DNA of 64,000 nucleotides. It comes from a candidate division KSB1 bacterium (GTDB lineage Bacteria; Zhuqueibacterota; Zhuqueibacteria; Residuimicrobiales; Krinioviventaceae). Made by a program: the position numbers and the translations under genes. The stretch is from assembly GCA_034521575.1 (NCBI GenBank), contig JAXHMJ010000003.1:722764-786763 (forward strand), written 5' to 3'. This document shows, in pieces, positions 27,564 to 36,587 of the stretch. Numbering within the stretch: position 1 is the first letter of the stretch; each line of letters begins with the position of its first letter. The notes beneath the pieces were generated by a model. It made no database searches and was not told the origin of the DNA. It worked only from the letters and a program-made list of their open reading frames with translations.

Positions 27564-29030
27564 TTAAGCGTTCAACAGAGGTACCGCTTGTTCAAAAGCG
27601 CGGTCCCATTCATTCGTTTTTTCGGGTGTAAATGTTTGCAATGTGGCTGAAATTTTTTTGCGTCCTTCTTCCACAGAGCTGATGTCATTACCGGCGATCG
27701 CCTGTACCAGAACATTGCCGGTGGCTGTGGCTTCTGCCGGACCTGTTAGCACCTGGCAGCCGGTGGCATTTGCGGTGAACTGGTTGAGCAGATCGTTCTT
27801 TGAGCCGCCGCCGACAATGTGCAGGGTTTCTATAGGGGTGCCGCGCAATTCCTGAATCTTGGTTAAAGCCCATCGGTAGCGGAGTGCCAGACTTTCAAAG
27901 ATGCTACGCGTCAAGGCTCCTTTGGATTGCGGTACGGGTTGGTCTGTGTTGCGGCAATAGGTCTGGATCGCTTTGATCATATTCGGCGGATTTAAAAAAC
28001 TGTGGTCATCGGGATTAATGATCGATCGAAAAGGTGCAGCAGATCCAGCCTGTTTGATAAGCTGTTCATAGCTGATGCTTTCACCATTTTTCTGCCATTC
28101 CCTGATGCAGCCTTCCAGCAGCCACATACCCATAACGTTCTTGAGAAACCGTATTTTACGGTTTACACCGCCTTCGTTTGTGAAATTAAATGCCCGTGAA
28201 GAATCTGTTATAATCGGTTCGCTGATTTCAATGCCGATCAGCGACCAGGTTCCTGAACTCAGATATGCCCAGTTTTTTCCGCTAGCCGGCACGGCCGCGA
28301 CCGCACAGGCGGTGTCATGACCTGATGTGTTGATTACATCCACGCCGTGCAGTCCTGTTTCCGTCTGAATATCGGGAAGCAGACGTCCCAGGATGTTTCC
28401 CGGAAGCGTGATTTCGGGCATGATGTGAAACGGCAATCCCAGCGGCTGGAATAAAGATTCGTCCCAGGTGCGGGTTTTTGCGTTCAATAGCTGAGTCGTC
28501 GATGCTATGGTATATTCAGCCGCTATTTCACCTGTGAGCAAATAATTGATCAGATCCGGCATCATCAGCAATGTGTCAGCGGTCTTTAGCAGCTGCGGAT
28601 TCTCCCGGGACATGCTCATGAGCTGGAACATGGTGTTGAATTGTATGAACTGCAGACCAGTGGATTCATAGATACTTTTTTCAGACAGGCGTTCAAAGGC
28701 TTTCTCCATGATACCGTCTGTACGCGGATCACGATAGCATACCGGATTGGACAAAAGCATGCCGTTGCTGTCCAGCAGCCCAAAATCCACGCCCCACGTA
28801 TCCACACCGATTCCGGAAACAGGTGTATCTGCCATTTGCTTTGCTTTTCGCAAACCGGTTTTTATTTCCTGAAACAGCCGCAGGATATCCCAATAATAAT
28901 AGGAACCGGCTTTGATTTGCTCGTTCACAAACCGGTGACATTCCTGTAGTTCCACAGTCTCGTTCACTGTCCCCAGCATCACCCGGCCGCTGCCGGCGCC
29001 AAGGTCGATCGCGATATAATTTCGTTTCAT
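27564..29030 (-). CDS. FGGY sugar kinase, RhaB-like, probably an L-fuculokinase in function
   Basis: Carbohydrate kinase of the FGGY family. IDLGAGSGRVMLG is the N-terminal phosphate loop, GIGVDTWGVDFGLLD follows, and the C-terminal ATP region has TLHIVGGGSKNDLLNQFTAN and GPAEATATGNVLVQAIA. Sequence style is that of rhamnulokinase (RhaB, 480-490 residues), not of E. coli FucK. L-rhamnulose and L-fuculose differ little, no rhamnose gene is nearby, and it sits between fucU and fucP, so phosphorylation of L-fuculose is the likely role. No fuculose-phosphate aldolase is visible in the window. Confidence 0.88.
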   Translation of the reverse strand: MKRNYIAIDLGAGSGRVMLGTVNETVELQECHRFVNEQIKAGSYYYWDILRLFQEIKTGLRKAKQMADTPVSGIGVDTWGVDFGLLDSNGMLLSNPVCYRDPRTDGIMEKAFERLSEKSIYESTGLQFIQFNTMFQLMSMSRENPQLLKTADTLLMMPDLINYLLTGEIAAEYTIASTTQLLNAKTRTWDESLFQPLGLPFHIMPEITLPGNILGRLLPDIQTETGLHGVDVINTSGHDTACAVAAVPASGKNWAYLSSGTWSLIGIEISEPIITDSSRAFNFTNEGGVNRKIRFLKNVMGMWLLEGCIREWQKNGESISYEQLIKQAGSAAPFRSIINPDDHSFLNPPNMIKAIQTYCRNTDQPVPQSKGALTRSIFESLALRYRWALTKIQELRGTPIETLHIVGGGSKNDLLNQFTANATGCQVLTGPAEATATGNVLVQAIAGNDISSVEEGRKKISATLQTFTPEKTNEWDRAFEQAVPLLNA

Positions 29031-29070
29031 AACAACTCCCTGGTCAAGTCAAAGGTCTGAAAATTCAAAA

Positions 29071-29499
29071 TCACATCACCAGACCTTTTTTCAATACAAT
29101 GTTACCGTATTTCGCAGTTTCTCCGGTCATGACCACAGCATATGCATAGTCCGTACGTTCATAAAAAGCAAATCGTTCGATGCGGGTTATCTCCGGTATT
29201 TTTTGAACGTGTCTGCCGATAGCCGCACGGTAGGATTGCTCAACGTCTGGATTTAGTTGATCTCCTTTGACGGCCGCCATCATGATCAGAGGCGAGTCCA
29301 CATAAGAATCGAGCGGAAATAATGGCAGTATGGCATCCAGCAGATCAGGAATTTTCAATCCGTCCGCCCGAATGACCCGGTCATTGTGAGTGTAACCGGG
29401 AAAATGAGCGTCGCCGAGTACGATTTCATCACCGTGTCCCATGCGATAAAGTGTGACCAGCAGTTCCGGACTAATCAGCGGCGAAATACCGTTTAACAT
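29071..29499 (-). CDS. fucU: L-fucose mutarotase
   Basis: RbsD/FucU family mutarotase that interconverts alpha- and beta-L-fucopyranose, 142 residues. The conserved N-terminus [20 protein letters not shown], the [14 protein letters not shown] motif with the active-site His and Asp, and the late [16 protein letters not shown] tyrosine segment are all there. It supplies the anomer required by fucose isomerase. It is followed after 40 bases by the kinase gene. Confidence 0.93.
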   Translation of the reverse strand: MLNGISPLISPELLVTLYRMGHGDEIVLGDAHFPGYTHNDRVIRADGLKIPDLLDAILPLFPLDSYVDSPLIMMAAVKGDQLNPDVEQSYRAAIGRHVQKIPEITRIERFAFYERTDYAYAVVMTGETAKYGNIVLKKGLVM

Positions 29500-29572
29500 G
29501 ATGTGATCCTCCGAAAGTTCAGCGGATGGACAGTGTAAAAAGATAGCATCCGCAATTCATCATAATTTTAGT

Positions 29573-29935
29573 TCATGATTGCTCTTTGGGTTTTTGTATC
29601 CATACCAGTTGTTTGCACCCTACCAATCCGTCATTTTTCTGAACTGGACCGGACGTGCTGCGGCCGTTGACCACATACCGGGTCATGCGTTCAGTCAGTT
29701 GTGCAATAACTTCCGGGTGTTGATCCATCCGATTGTTTGTTTCTCCAATGTTGGTTTCCAGATTATACAATTGATAGCCGGGCAGATTTTCCACTGCTTA
29801 TTCATTTCAACACCAACCGAACTGCTGTTGCCCGGCGGCATCCTTTCAAGCCATTTGCCTGCCGGTTCATTGGACAAGCGCTTCAGACCATCGGTTCGGC
29901 ACCCAGATGGTGAAAATTGCAAATCCGATATTAGA
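29573..29935 (-). pseudogene. C-terminal fragment of a sulfatase
   Basis: The last ~70 residues read GYQLYNLETNIGETNNRMDQ, then HPEVIAQLTERMTRYVVNGRSTSGPVQKND, the usual end of arylsulfatase-like proteins. Upstream, a remnant (ERMPPGNSSSVGVEMNKQWK) lies in another frame, and no catalytic core is present before GH29 copy A ends at 29939. Together with the N-terminal sulfatase fragment at 32928-33162 it may be one gene split by insertion of the fucosidase units. Confidence 0.75.
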
Positions 29936-29938
29936 GTC

Positions 29939-31279
29939 TTATTGAATAACGAGAACGGTTGCGATGCTGTTCGGTGCCGTTTCGGGCAACTCAACCGCAA
30001 TCCCGTCATTATTCTGTACATACTCCAGAGCTGCACCGCCTAATAATGCGACCTCTGTTATTTCTTTTTCAACCGGAATATCAAGATGTTTATTTTGTGG
30101 CCAGTCAAAAATATGCGCATACACGATATCACCTTTTTGTGTATAGCGTCCCCATTGCGGTTTTTCAAAGGGACTGGCCGTGCTGCCGTAAATCGATTCG
30201 CCGTATACATCGATCCAGTCGCCGATGGCCTGCAGACGTTCAACACTGGGTTGCGGAATGACGCCGCTGGCTTTGGGCCCCACGTTCAGTAAAAAATTTC
30301 CGCCTTTGGAAACAATATCGATCAGATTGTGAATCAGGGTTTCCGTCGATTTCCAATTGTCGTCAAAATGCTTGTATCCCCAGGTGTCGTTCATGGTCAT
30401 ACAGGATTCCCAGTCCACACCTTTGAGTCCGGTATCCGGTATTTCCTGTTCCGGCGTGCCGTAATCGCCGGCAAAATCGCCTTGTTTGTTCAGGCCCTGC
30501 ATACCCTGTCGGCCCTTGTCCACGCGATTGTTGATGATGATATCCGGCTGCAGATTTCGGACAAAAGTGTACAGCTCTTTGCCCATGTCGCTGGTGTAAT
30601 CGGGGATCCATTCGCCGTCGAACCAGAGAATACCGATATCGCCATAGTTGGTCAGTAATTCCCGCAGCTGGGGTTTCAGGTGATTGTCAAAATAATCGCG
30701 GAAATTCGGATTCACGTTTTCGCTGTCTCGCCATTGATTATACTCCGGTTCCCACATGGCCTGGGCGTCCGGATGATGCCAGTCCATGATCGAATAATAG
30801 AAGCACAGTTTGATGTCATATTTTTCGCAGGCCTCTGCCATTTCTTTCAAGATATCTTTGTCATAGGGCGTGGCATCGATAATATCCCATTCAGTGACTT
30901 GCGAATCCCATAAGCAGAATCCGTCGTGATGCTTGGAGGTGATGACGATGTATTTCATGCCTGCGTCTTTGGCGAGCTTGACCCATCGGTCTGCATCAAA
31001 TTCGGTCGGATTGAACTCCCCGGCGAATTTTTCATAGTCTTTGATCGGGATATGAAGCTTGTGCATGATCCATTCGCCGATTCCTTCCACACGCTCCCCC
31101 TGATATTTTCCGGCCGGAACCGCGTACAATCCCCAGGTAATAAACATGCCAAAGCGGGCATCCTTGAACCACTGCATGCGTTCCGCTGTTTGCTGCGGGG
31201 ATTCATTGAGATAATCCACCCGCGTTTCGCTACAGCCAACAATCATCAGTAAAAGCAAAAGAATGCAGATGTGTTTCAT
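29939..31279 (-). CDS. GH29 alpha-L-fucosidase, copy A, lipoprotein
   Basis: Retaining alpha-L-fucosidase, 446 residues. Lipobox IVGC at residues 13-16 predicts a surface lipoprotein. RFGMFITWGLYAVPAG, SKHHDGFCLWDS, the nucleophile aspartate in ILWFDGEWIPDY and GGNFLLNVGPKASGVI are the GH29 blocks. Residue 48 is Thr where family members, including copy B next door, have the active-site His of the HWG motif (codon ACC against CAC). This could lower activity, change specificity, or be a base-call problem. Residues 1-36 and ~110-384 are almost identical to copy B, the rest is clearly diverged. AAAGGAGA precedes the ATG. Confidence 0.92.
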   Translation of the reverse strand: MKHICILLLLLMIVGCSETRVDYLNESPQQTAERMQWFKDARFGMFITWGLYAVPAGKYQGERVEGIGEWIMHKLHIPIKDYEKFAGEFNPTEFDADRWVKLAKDAGMKYIVITSKHHDGFCLWDSQVTEWDIIDATPYDKDILKEMAEACEKYDIKLCFYYSIMDWHHPDAQAMWEPEYNQWRDSENVNPNFRDYFDNHLKPQLRELLTNYGDIGILWFDGEWIPDYTSDMGKELYTFVRNLQPDIIINNRVDKGRQGMQGLNKQGDFAGDYGTPEQEIPDTGLKGVDWESCMTMNDTWGYKHFDDNWKSTETLIHNLIDIVSKGGNFLLNVGPKASGVIPQPSVERLQAIGDWIDVYGESIYGSTASPFEKPQWGRYTQKGDIVYAHIFDWPQNKHLDIPVEKEITEVALLGGAALEYVQNNDGIAVELPETAPNSIATVLVIQ

Positions 31280-31298
31280 GACAGGTCTCCTTTGTATT

Positions 31299-31500
31299 AC
31301 CAGCTTGTGCTTTTCTCTTTTCTCCGGTTTTTAGCGGTTCAATATCGCCGGGATAGATCGATCCGTCCGGCAGCGGTCCGGTGTTGAGCAGCAGATTGGC
31401 GTTCATTTCTTTGGCGTGTCTCAGCATGTTCATGCTGCCGTCCGGGCCTATCTGTTCTTCAGCAGGCCGCTCATACCAGAGCTTTAGCGGGCTTGCCTGA
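31299..31500 (-). pseudogene. C-terminal fragment of a third GH29 fucosidase
   Basis: ASPLKLWYERPAEEQIGPDG followed by MNMLRHAKEMNANLLLNTGP and LPDGSIYPGDIEPLK is the last part of a GH29 barrel of the PLPDGS type, different from copies A and B (which have GPKASGVI). It runs in frame straight into the leader of copy A (EKRKAQAGNTKETCHE), with no stop in between, so it was truncated at both ends. Confidence 0.75.
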
Positions 31501-31541
31501 ATACAAACACCTGATTGTATCAGGAAAAAAATAAAAGTTCA

Positions 31542-32894
31542 TCATTTGTATCCTTTGATTTTTATCACTGAGGCAATATCGTTTGGCGCTGAATCCGGTA
31601 AATAGACCGTGATGCCGTTATCGGTTTTTTCGAATTCAAGCTCCTGGTCTGTGCTCAGCAGACTCATCTCTGATATGTCCAGTTCAACCGGGATGTTCAG
31701 ACGCTGATCATCCGGCCAGTCGAACGCATGCACATAAAGGATATCCTGTTTTTGTGTATAGCGTCCCCATTGCGGTTTTTCAAAGGGACTGGCCGTGCTG
31801 CCGTAAATCGATTCGCCGTATACATCGATCCAGTCGCCGATGGCCTGCAGACGTTCAACACTGGGTTGCGGAATGACGCCGCTGGCTTTGGGCCCCACGT
31901 TCAGTAAAAAATTTCCGCCTTTGGAAACAATATCGATCAGATTGTGAATCAGGGTTTCCGTCGATTTCCAGTTATCGTCAAAATGCATATATCCCCAGCT
32001 GTCGTTCATGGTCATACAGGATTCCCAGTCTACATCTTTAAGTCCGGTATCCGGTATTTCCTGTTCCGGCGTGCCGTAATCGCCCGCAAAATCGCCTTGT
32101 TTGTTCAGGCCCTGCATACCCTGTCGGCCCTTGTCCACGCGATTGTTGATGATGATATCCGGCTGCAGATTTCGGACAAAAGTGTACAGCTCTTTGCCCA
32201 TGTCGCTGGTGTAATCGGGGATCCATTCGCCGTCGAACCACAGAATACCGATATCGCCATAGTTGGTCAGTAATTCCCGCAGCTGGGGTTTCAGGTAATT
32301 GTCAAAATAATCGCGGAAATTCGGATTCACTTTATCGCTGTTGCTGCCCTGATTGTAATCCGGTTCCCACATGGCCTGGGCGTCCGGATGATGCCAGTCC
32401 ATGATCGAATAATAGAAACACAGTTTGATGTCATATTTTTCGCAGGCCTCTGCCATTTCTTTCAAGATATCTTTGTCATAGGGCGTGGCGTCGATAATAT
32501 CCCATTCAGTGACTTGCGAATCCCATAAACAGAATCCGTCATGATGTTTGCTGGTGATGACGATGTATTTCATGCCTGCGTCTTTGGCCAGGCTGACCCA
32601 TTCATCGGCATCAAATTCGGTCGGATTAAAGTCATCGGCAAATTGTTCATAGTCCTGAATCGGGATCTGCAGCCAATTCATGATCCATGCGCCGATTCGC
32701 TTCACACGCTCTCCCTGATATTCTCCGGCCGGAACCGCGTACAGTCCCCAGTGAATAAACATACCGAACCGGGCATCCGTAAACCATTGCATGCGTTCCG
32801 CTGTTTGCTGCGGGGATTCATTGAGATAATCCACCCGCGTTTCGCTACAGCCGACAATCATCAGTAAAAGCAAAAGAATGCATATCTGTTTCAT
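31542..32894 (-). CDS. GH29 alpha-L-fucosidase, copy B, lipoprotein
   Basis: Tandem paralogue of copy A, 450 residues, same lipobox and same domain blocks. Here the active-site motif is the normal RFGMFIHWGLYAVPAG with His48. However, residue 69 is Ala (RIGAWIM, codon GCA) where copy A and most relatives have Glu (GIGEWIM, GAA), another conserved active-site position. The C-terminal ~65 residues differ from copy A throughout. The ribosome site and leader from AAAGCACAAGCTGG to the ATG are identical to those of copy A, which marks the duplicated unit's 5' edge at about 32928. Confidence 0.92.
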   Translation of the reverse strand: MKQICILLLLLMIVGCSETRVDYLNESPQQTAERMQWFTDARFGMFIHWGLYAVPAGEYQGERVKRIGAWIMNWLQIPIQDYEQFADDFNPTEFDADEWVSLAKDAGMKYIVITSKHHDGFCLWDSQVTEWDIIDATPYDKDILKEMAEACEKYDIKLCFYYSIMDWHHPDAQAMWEPDYNQGSNSDKVNPNFRDYFDNYLKPQLRELLTNYGDIGILWFDGEWIPDYTSDMGKELYTFVRNLQPDIIINNRVDKGRQGMQGLNKQGDFAGDYGTPEQEIPDTGLKDVDWESCMTMNDSWGYMHFDDNWKSTETLIHNLIDIVSKGGNFLLNVGPKASGVIPQPSVERLQAIGDWIDVYGESIYGSTASPFEKPQWGRYTQKQDILYVHAFDWPDDQRLNIPVELDISEMSLLSTDQELEFEKTDNGITVYLPDSAPNDIASVIKIKGYK

Positions 32895-32927
32895 GACAGG
32901 TCTCCTTTGTATTACCAGCTTGTGCTT

Positions 32928-33162
32928 TGCGCATGCCTTCGGATATCAGTTTGTCAATATGCGGTGTCCTGAGATCGCCGGCCCCGTAACGGGTCAGGTC
33001 TCCGTAACCCAGGTCATCCACCAGAATGAGCAGAATATTGGGCTTGCCGGTTTCCGGTTTTTTCCGGCTACAGGCAGTACCGAGTGTCAGAACTCCCAGA
33101 CCGCCGATGCAGGATTTTGCCAGAAATGTTCTCCTTGATACGTCCTCTCTGCATTTATTCAT
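32928..33162 (-). pseudogene. N-terminal fragment of a sulfatase
   Basis: MNKCREDVSRRTFLAKSCIG begins a Tat/lipoprotein-like signal, followed by NILLILVDDLGYGDLTRYGA and TPHIDKLISEGMR, the start of an arylsulfatase with its first metal-binding Asp pair. Immediately after GMR the frame enters the leader of GH29 copy B, before the catalytic Cys motif. So the gene is cut at the duplication boundary. Confidence 0.82.
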
Positions 33163-33217
33163 CCCGTATCCTCCTGTATTGATTAATTGAAACCTATTTA
33201 AACACAGTGAAATCCAC

Positions 33218-34693
33218 TCAAAGATTCCAGTCCGGTTTGCCCAAATCGACCGGATCCCCGGCGTTGTGCATCCGATCCTGCAACGAGGCTGTTAAGTCTT
33301 TTAGTATTTCCCGATAGTCCGGATCATTAGTTAGATTTGTCATTTCATGCGGATCCTGAACCAGATTAAAAAGCTGTGTATGCTGTACACCGCTGACATT
33401 GTATTTGATGAGTTTCCAGTCGTTTTTTCGATAACCGCGCTGCAAATATTTGTACGCGAAAAATACATCCTCACGAACCGGGCGTTGTTCCCTGATCATG
33501 GGTAACAGACTCTGGCCGTCCACCGTACCTGGAATCTCGAATCCGTACAGACTGCACAGGGTCGGAAAAATGTCAAACAGATAACAGAATCCCTCACGTG
33601 TCTCGTTTTCAGGCAGTGCGGGGCCTGTGATGACCAGCGGCACATGCACACTGTGTTCGTACATGTTTTGTTTTCCCATCAATCCATGCTGTCCCACAGC
33701 CAGACCGTTATCACCGGCAAAAACGATAAACGTATTGTCCATATCTCCGGCAGATTGCAGTTCATCCAGAATCCTTCCGATTTGTGTATCCAGATGAGTG
33801 ATCATGGCATAGTAATCGGCAATATGCTGCCTCACCTCATCCGGTGTGCGCGGGAAATCCGCCAGCATCTCATCCCTGATCTTTAGCTCACCGTTATCGA
33901 ACGGGTGCACCGGCTGGAAATTCGGCGGTAATTTGATGGTTTCCGGGTCGTACATTTTGCGATACGATTCCGGCATCGAGCGGGGATCATGCGGCGCCAT
34001 GTAGGACACATAGGCGAAAAACGGTTTACCGCGGTCGCGGTTTCTCAGAAAGGTCAGTGTGGCCTGTGTGAACAATTCGGAGGAATGTACGCCCGCATAG
34101 ATGTGATCATAGTTTTTACGGGTGATCTCATTGGAGCGCCACGGGTCCTCGATCACCGGCGTGGTTTGATCATAACGGCCGTGCGGGTCAAAATGATAGG
34201 CGGGTACATTCCAGTGATCGCCCATGCCGCCGAACATGATTTCGTCACCGTCTGTAAAACAACGGGCATAAGCGCTGCGCCCGTTGTGCCATTTACCGGT
34301 GCCGAAAGTTTGAAATCCTTTGCTGCGGAAATACTCGGGCATCATGATGTGCTCATCCGGAATCGAACGGCCGTTATCTTGAATATGAAACAAATGCCGG
34401 CCGGTCATCAGCATAGCGCGGCTGGGCATACAGATAGCGCCGCTGAATCCGCCCATGATATAGGCGTTGGTAAAGGCCAGTCCGCGCCTGACCAGCCGGT
34501 CCAGATTCGGCGTTTGAATATCCGGATTGTTCAGGGCATTCAGGGTATTGAACCGCTGATCATCGGTGAACAGAAACAGCACATTCGGCTGCTGTGCCCT
34601 GCTGCAGGAGAACAACGAACCTGCGGCAAGAACAGCGCTGCCGGTTCCGAATGTTTTAAGGAATGAGCGTCTATTTTGATGGCTACTGTTCAA
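33218..34693 (-). CDS. Sulfatase (arylsulfatase family), Tat/lipoprotein signal
   Basis: Formylglycine-dependent sulfatase of 491 residues. NRRSFLKTFGTGSAVLAAGS is a twin-arginine-type signal ending near a cysteine (LFSCS). NVLFLFTDDQRFNTL gives the metal-binding Asp pair, ICMPSRAMLMTGR is the C-x-P-S-R motif whose Cys becomes formylglycine, GTGKWHNG and FVIFAGDNGLAVGQHGLMGK-like segments complete the active site. Substrate is probably a sulfated sugar, and fucan-type glycans are plausible from the fucose genes. No maturation enzyme is encoded in the window. It lies downstream of fucI in the same direction. Confidence 0.93.
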   Translation of the reverse strand: MNSSHQNRRSFLKTFGTGSAVLAAGSLFSCSRAQQPNVLFLFTDDQRFNTLNALNNPDIQTPNLDRLVRRGLAFTNAYIMGGFSGAICMPSRAMLMTGRHLFHIQDNGRSIPDEHIMMPEYFRSKGFQTFGTGKWHNGRSAYARCFTDGDEIMFGGMGDHWNVPAYHFDPHGRYDQTTPVIEDPWRSNEITRKNYDHIYAGVHSSELFTQATLTFLRNRDRGKPFFAYVSYMAPHDPRSMPESYRKMYDPETIKLPPNFQPVHPFDNGELKIRDEMLADFPRTPDEVRQHIADYYAMITHLDTQIGRILDELQSAGDMDNTFIVFAGDNGLAVGQHGLMGKQNMYEHSVHVPLVITGPALPENETREGFCYLFDIFPTLCSLYGFEIPGTVDGQSLLPMIREQRPVREDVFFAYKYLQRGYRKNDWKLIKYNVSGVQHTQLFNLVQDPHEMTNLTNDPDYREILKDLTASLQDRMHNAGDPVDLGKPDWNL

Positions 34694-34772
34694 AAGTTCT
34701 CCTTTTTTGTGTCTGTTCAGAAAAAGGCGCAGGACAAAGGTTTATGGAAGCCTTTTCCGGCGCCGTTGTATT

Positions 34773-36587
34773 TCATTTTCCATACAGAGGACCAAAATTC
34801 TGACAGGCCCGGTAATCGGCGCCTTCCGGATCGAGGGTACCGAATGCGCTCCAGGCGCTGGGCCGGTAGATACGTTCAGCGCTTACATTGTGCATATTCA
34901 CCGGAATGCGCAGCATGGAGGCCAGAGTGATCAGCTGATCACCGATATGACCATAGCTGATGGCACCGTGGTTGGCGCCCCAGTTGGCCATGACCGAATA
35001 GACATCGGTGAATGCGCCGCATCCGGTGAGTACCGGGACAAACCAGGTGGTCGGCCAGGTCGGACTGGTACGCTGATTCAGGGTCTCGTGCACGTTGGGG
35101 TCCAGTGTAACCGTAAAGCCTTCCGCGATCTGCAGCACCGGCCCGATGCCTTTGATCAGATTGATGCGCGACATGGTCACCGGCATATCGCCCTGGGTCA
35201 AGAACTGCGATGAAAAACCGCCGCCGCGGAAATACTCGACTTCGGCCGGACACCAGGTGGTGGCTTTAAGACAGGCATCCGCTTCTTCCGATGAAATCTC
35301 CCAGAACGGTTTCATCGCGGGTTGGCCGTTTTTCGATTGTTGCCCGGTGCCGTCCAGAGCGGTGGGACCGGAATTGATCAGATGGATGATTCCGTTTTCA
35401 GCGCGTCCGGTCAGGGATTGGCCGGTGACGCGTTTTACCGCGGCCGGACTCCAGTACGTGCGCACGTCGGAAAAAATCTGCGCGGTGTTGGTGAGCAAAT
35501 GTCCGAACAGCATGGAAACGCCGTTCAGAGCGTCATTTTCCGTCGCCATAATATAGGGCGCGCGGATGCCGTTCCAGTCAAAGGATGAATTGAGCATGGC
35601 TTCCATAAAATCGCCGTTCGGCCAGTGATCCGTCCATTGGCGTTGACCCTGGAATCCGGCTGCAATGGCATTATGACCGAGAGCTTCTTCGCCATAGCCG
35701 ATATCAGCCAGTTTGGGATTCCCGACCATCAGATCGCGTCCGATCATGGCCATTTTGACGCAGATTTCCCATTCTTTGTCTTTTTGTTGGCGCGAATGCT
35801 GCTTTTCTTCGGGATTTGTGTCGTTGCCTTCTTTGCAATTGTCTTGTACCCAGGACAGGGCGTGTTCGTATTCATCCGGATCGTAAAGACCCTCCTGTAT
35901 GCGGCGTTCAAATTCACTCATGTCCACATATTCGTTGCGCATGCCCAGGTAATCCTGGAAAAAATGATCGTCAACCACGGAACCGGCGATTCCCATGGAT
36001 ACCGAGCCCATGGACAGATAGGATTTACCGCGCAGTTCCGCCACGGCGAGTCCGGCCCGGGCAAAGCGCAGCAGTTTTTCCTGCACATCCTGCGGGATCG
36101 AGGTGTCGTCCGCGTCCTGGACATCGCGGCCGTAAATGCCGAACGCCGGCAGGCCTTTCTGGGAATATCCGGCCAGGGCTGCGGCCAGGTACACCGCGCC
36201 CGGACGCTCGGTGCCGTTGAATCCCCATACGGCTTTGGGAATTAACGGGTCCGAGTCCATGACTTCGGTGCCGTAACACCAGCAGGGCGTCACCGTCAGT
36301 GAAACGCCCACGCCCTCGCGGGCGAATTTTTCCGCGCTGTCGGCAGCCTCGGCGGCGCCGCCGATACAGGTATCGGAAATGACGCACTCGACCGGCAGTC
36401 CGCAGCTGTGTACAAGATGACTGCTGAGAAATTCGGCCGCGGTTTTCGCCATGTTCATGGTCTGGTCTTCGAGGGATTCGCGCACGCCTTTGCGGCGGCC
36501 GTCGATAACGGGACGAATGCCGATCCTGGGCAGTGAGCCGCGCAAGCGTGGTTGCGGTTTGTTTGTTTTCAGGTTGGATTGAGCCAT
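34773..36587 (-). CDS. fucI: L-fucose isomerase
   Basis: Mn-dependent ketol isomerase, L-fucose to L-fuculose, 604 residues as expected. [20 protein letters not shown] is the conserved N-terminus; [20 protein letters not shown] and TENDALNG hold the metal and catalytic acidic residues; [20 protein letters not shown] contains the late active-site histidine region. Cytoplasmic. It is preceded by lacI, whose coding sequence overlaps the fucI start by 19 bases, so both are on one transcript. With fucU, the kinase and fucP it makes up most of a fucose pathway. Confidence 0.96.
   Translation of the reverse strand: MAQSNLKTNKPQPRLRGSLPRIGIRPVIDGRRKGVRESLEDQTMNMAKTAAEFLSSHLVHSCGLPVECVISDTCIGGAAEAADSAEKFAREGVGVSLTVTPCWCYGTEVMDSDPLIPKAVWGFNGTERPGAVYLAAALAGYSQKGLPAFGIYGRDVQDADDTSIPQDVQEKLLRFARAGLAVAELRGKSYLSMGSVSMGIAGSVVDDHFFQDYLGMRNEYVDMSEFERRIQEGLYDPDEYEHALSWVQDNCKEGNDTNPEEKQHSRQQKDKEWEICVKMAMIGRDLMVGNPKLADIGYGEEALGHNAIAAGFQGQRQWTDHWPNGDFMEAMLNSSFDWNGIRAPYIMATENDALNGVSMLFGHLLTNTAQIFSDVRTYWSPAAVKRVTGQSLTGRAENGIIHLINSGPTALDGTGQQSKNGQPAMKPFWEISSEEADACLKATTWCPAEVEYFRGGGFSSQFLTQGDMPVTMSRINLIKGIGPVLQIAEGFTVTLDPNVHETLNQRTSPTWPTTWFVPVLTGCGAFTDVYSVMANWGANHGAISYGHIGDQLITLASMLRIPVNMHNVSAERIYRPSAWSAFGTLDPEGADYRACQNFGPLYGK

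Noticed and set aside
29573..33162. Annotating the two sulfatase fragments as a single gene
   Set aside because: About 3 kb with two complete genes separates them, the catalytic core is absent from both, and common origin is not proven.
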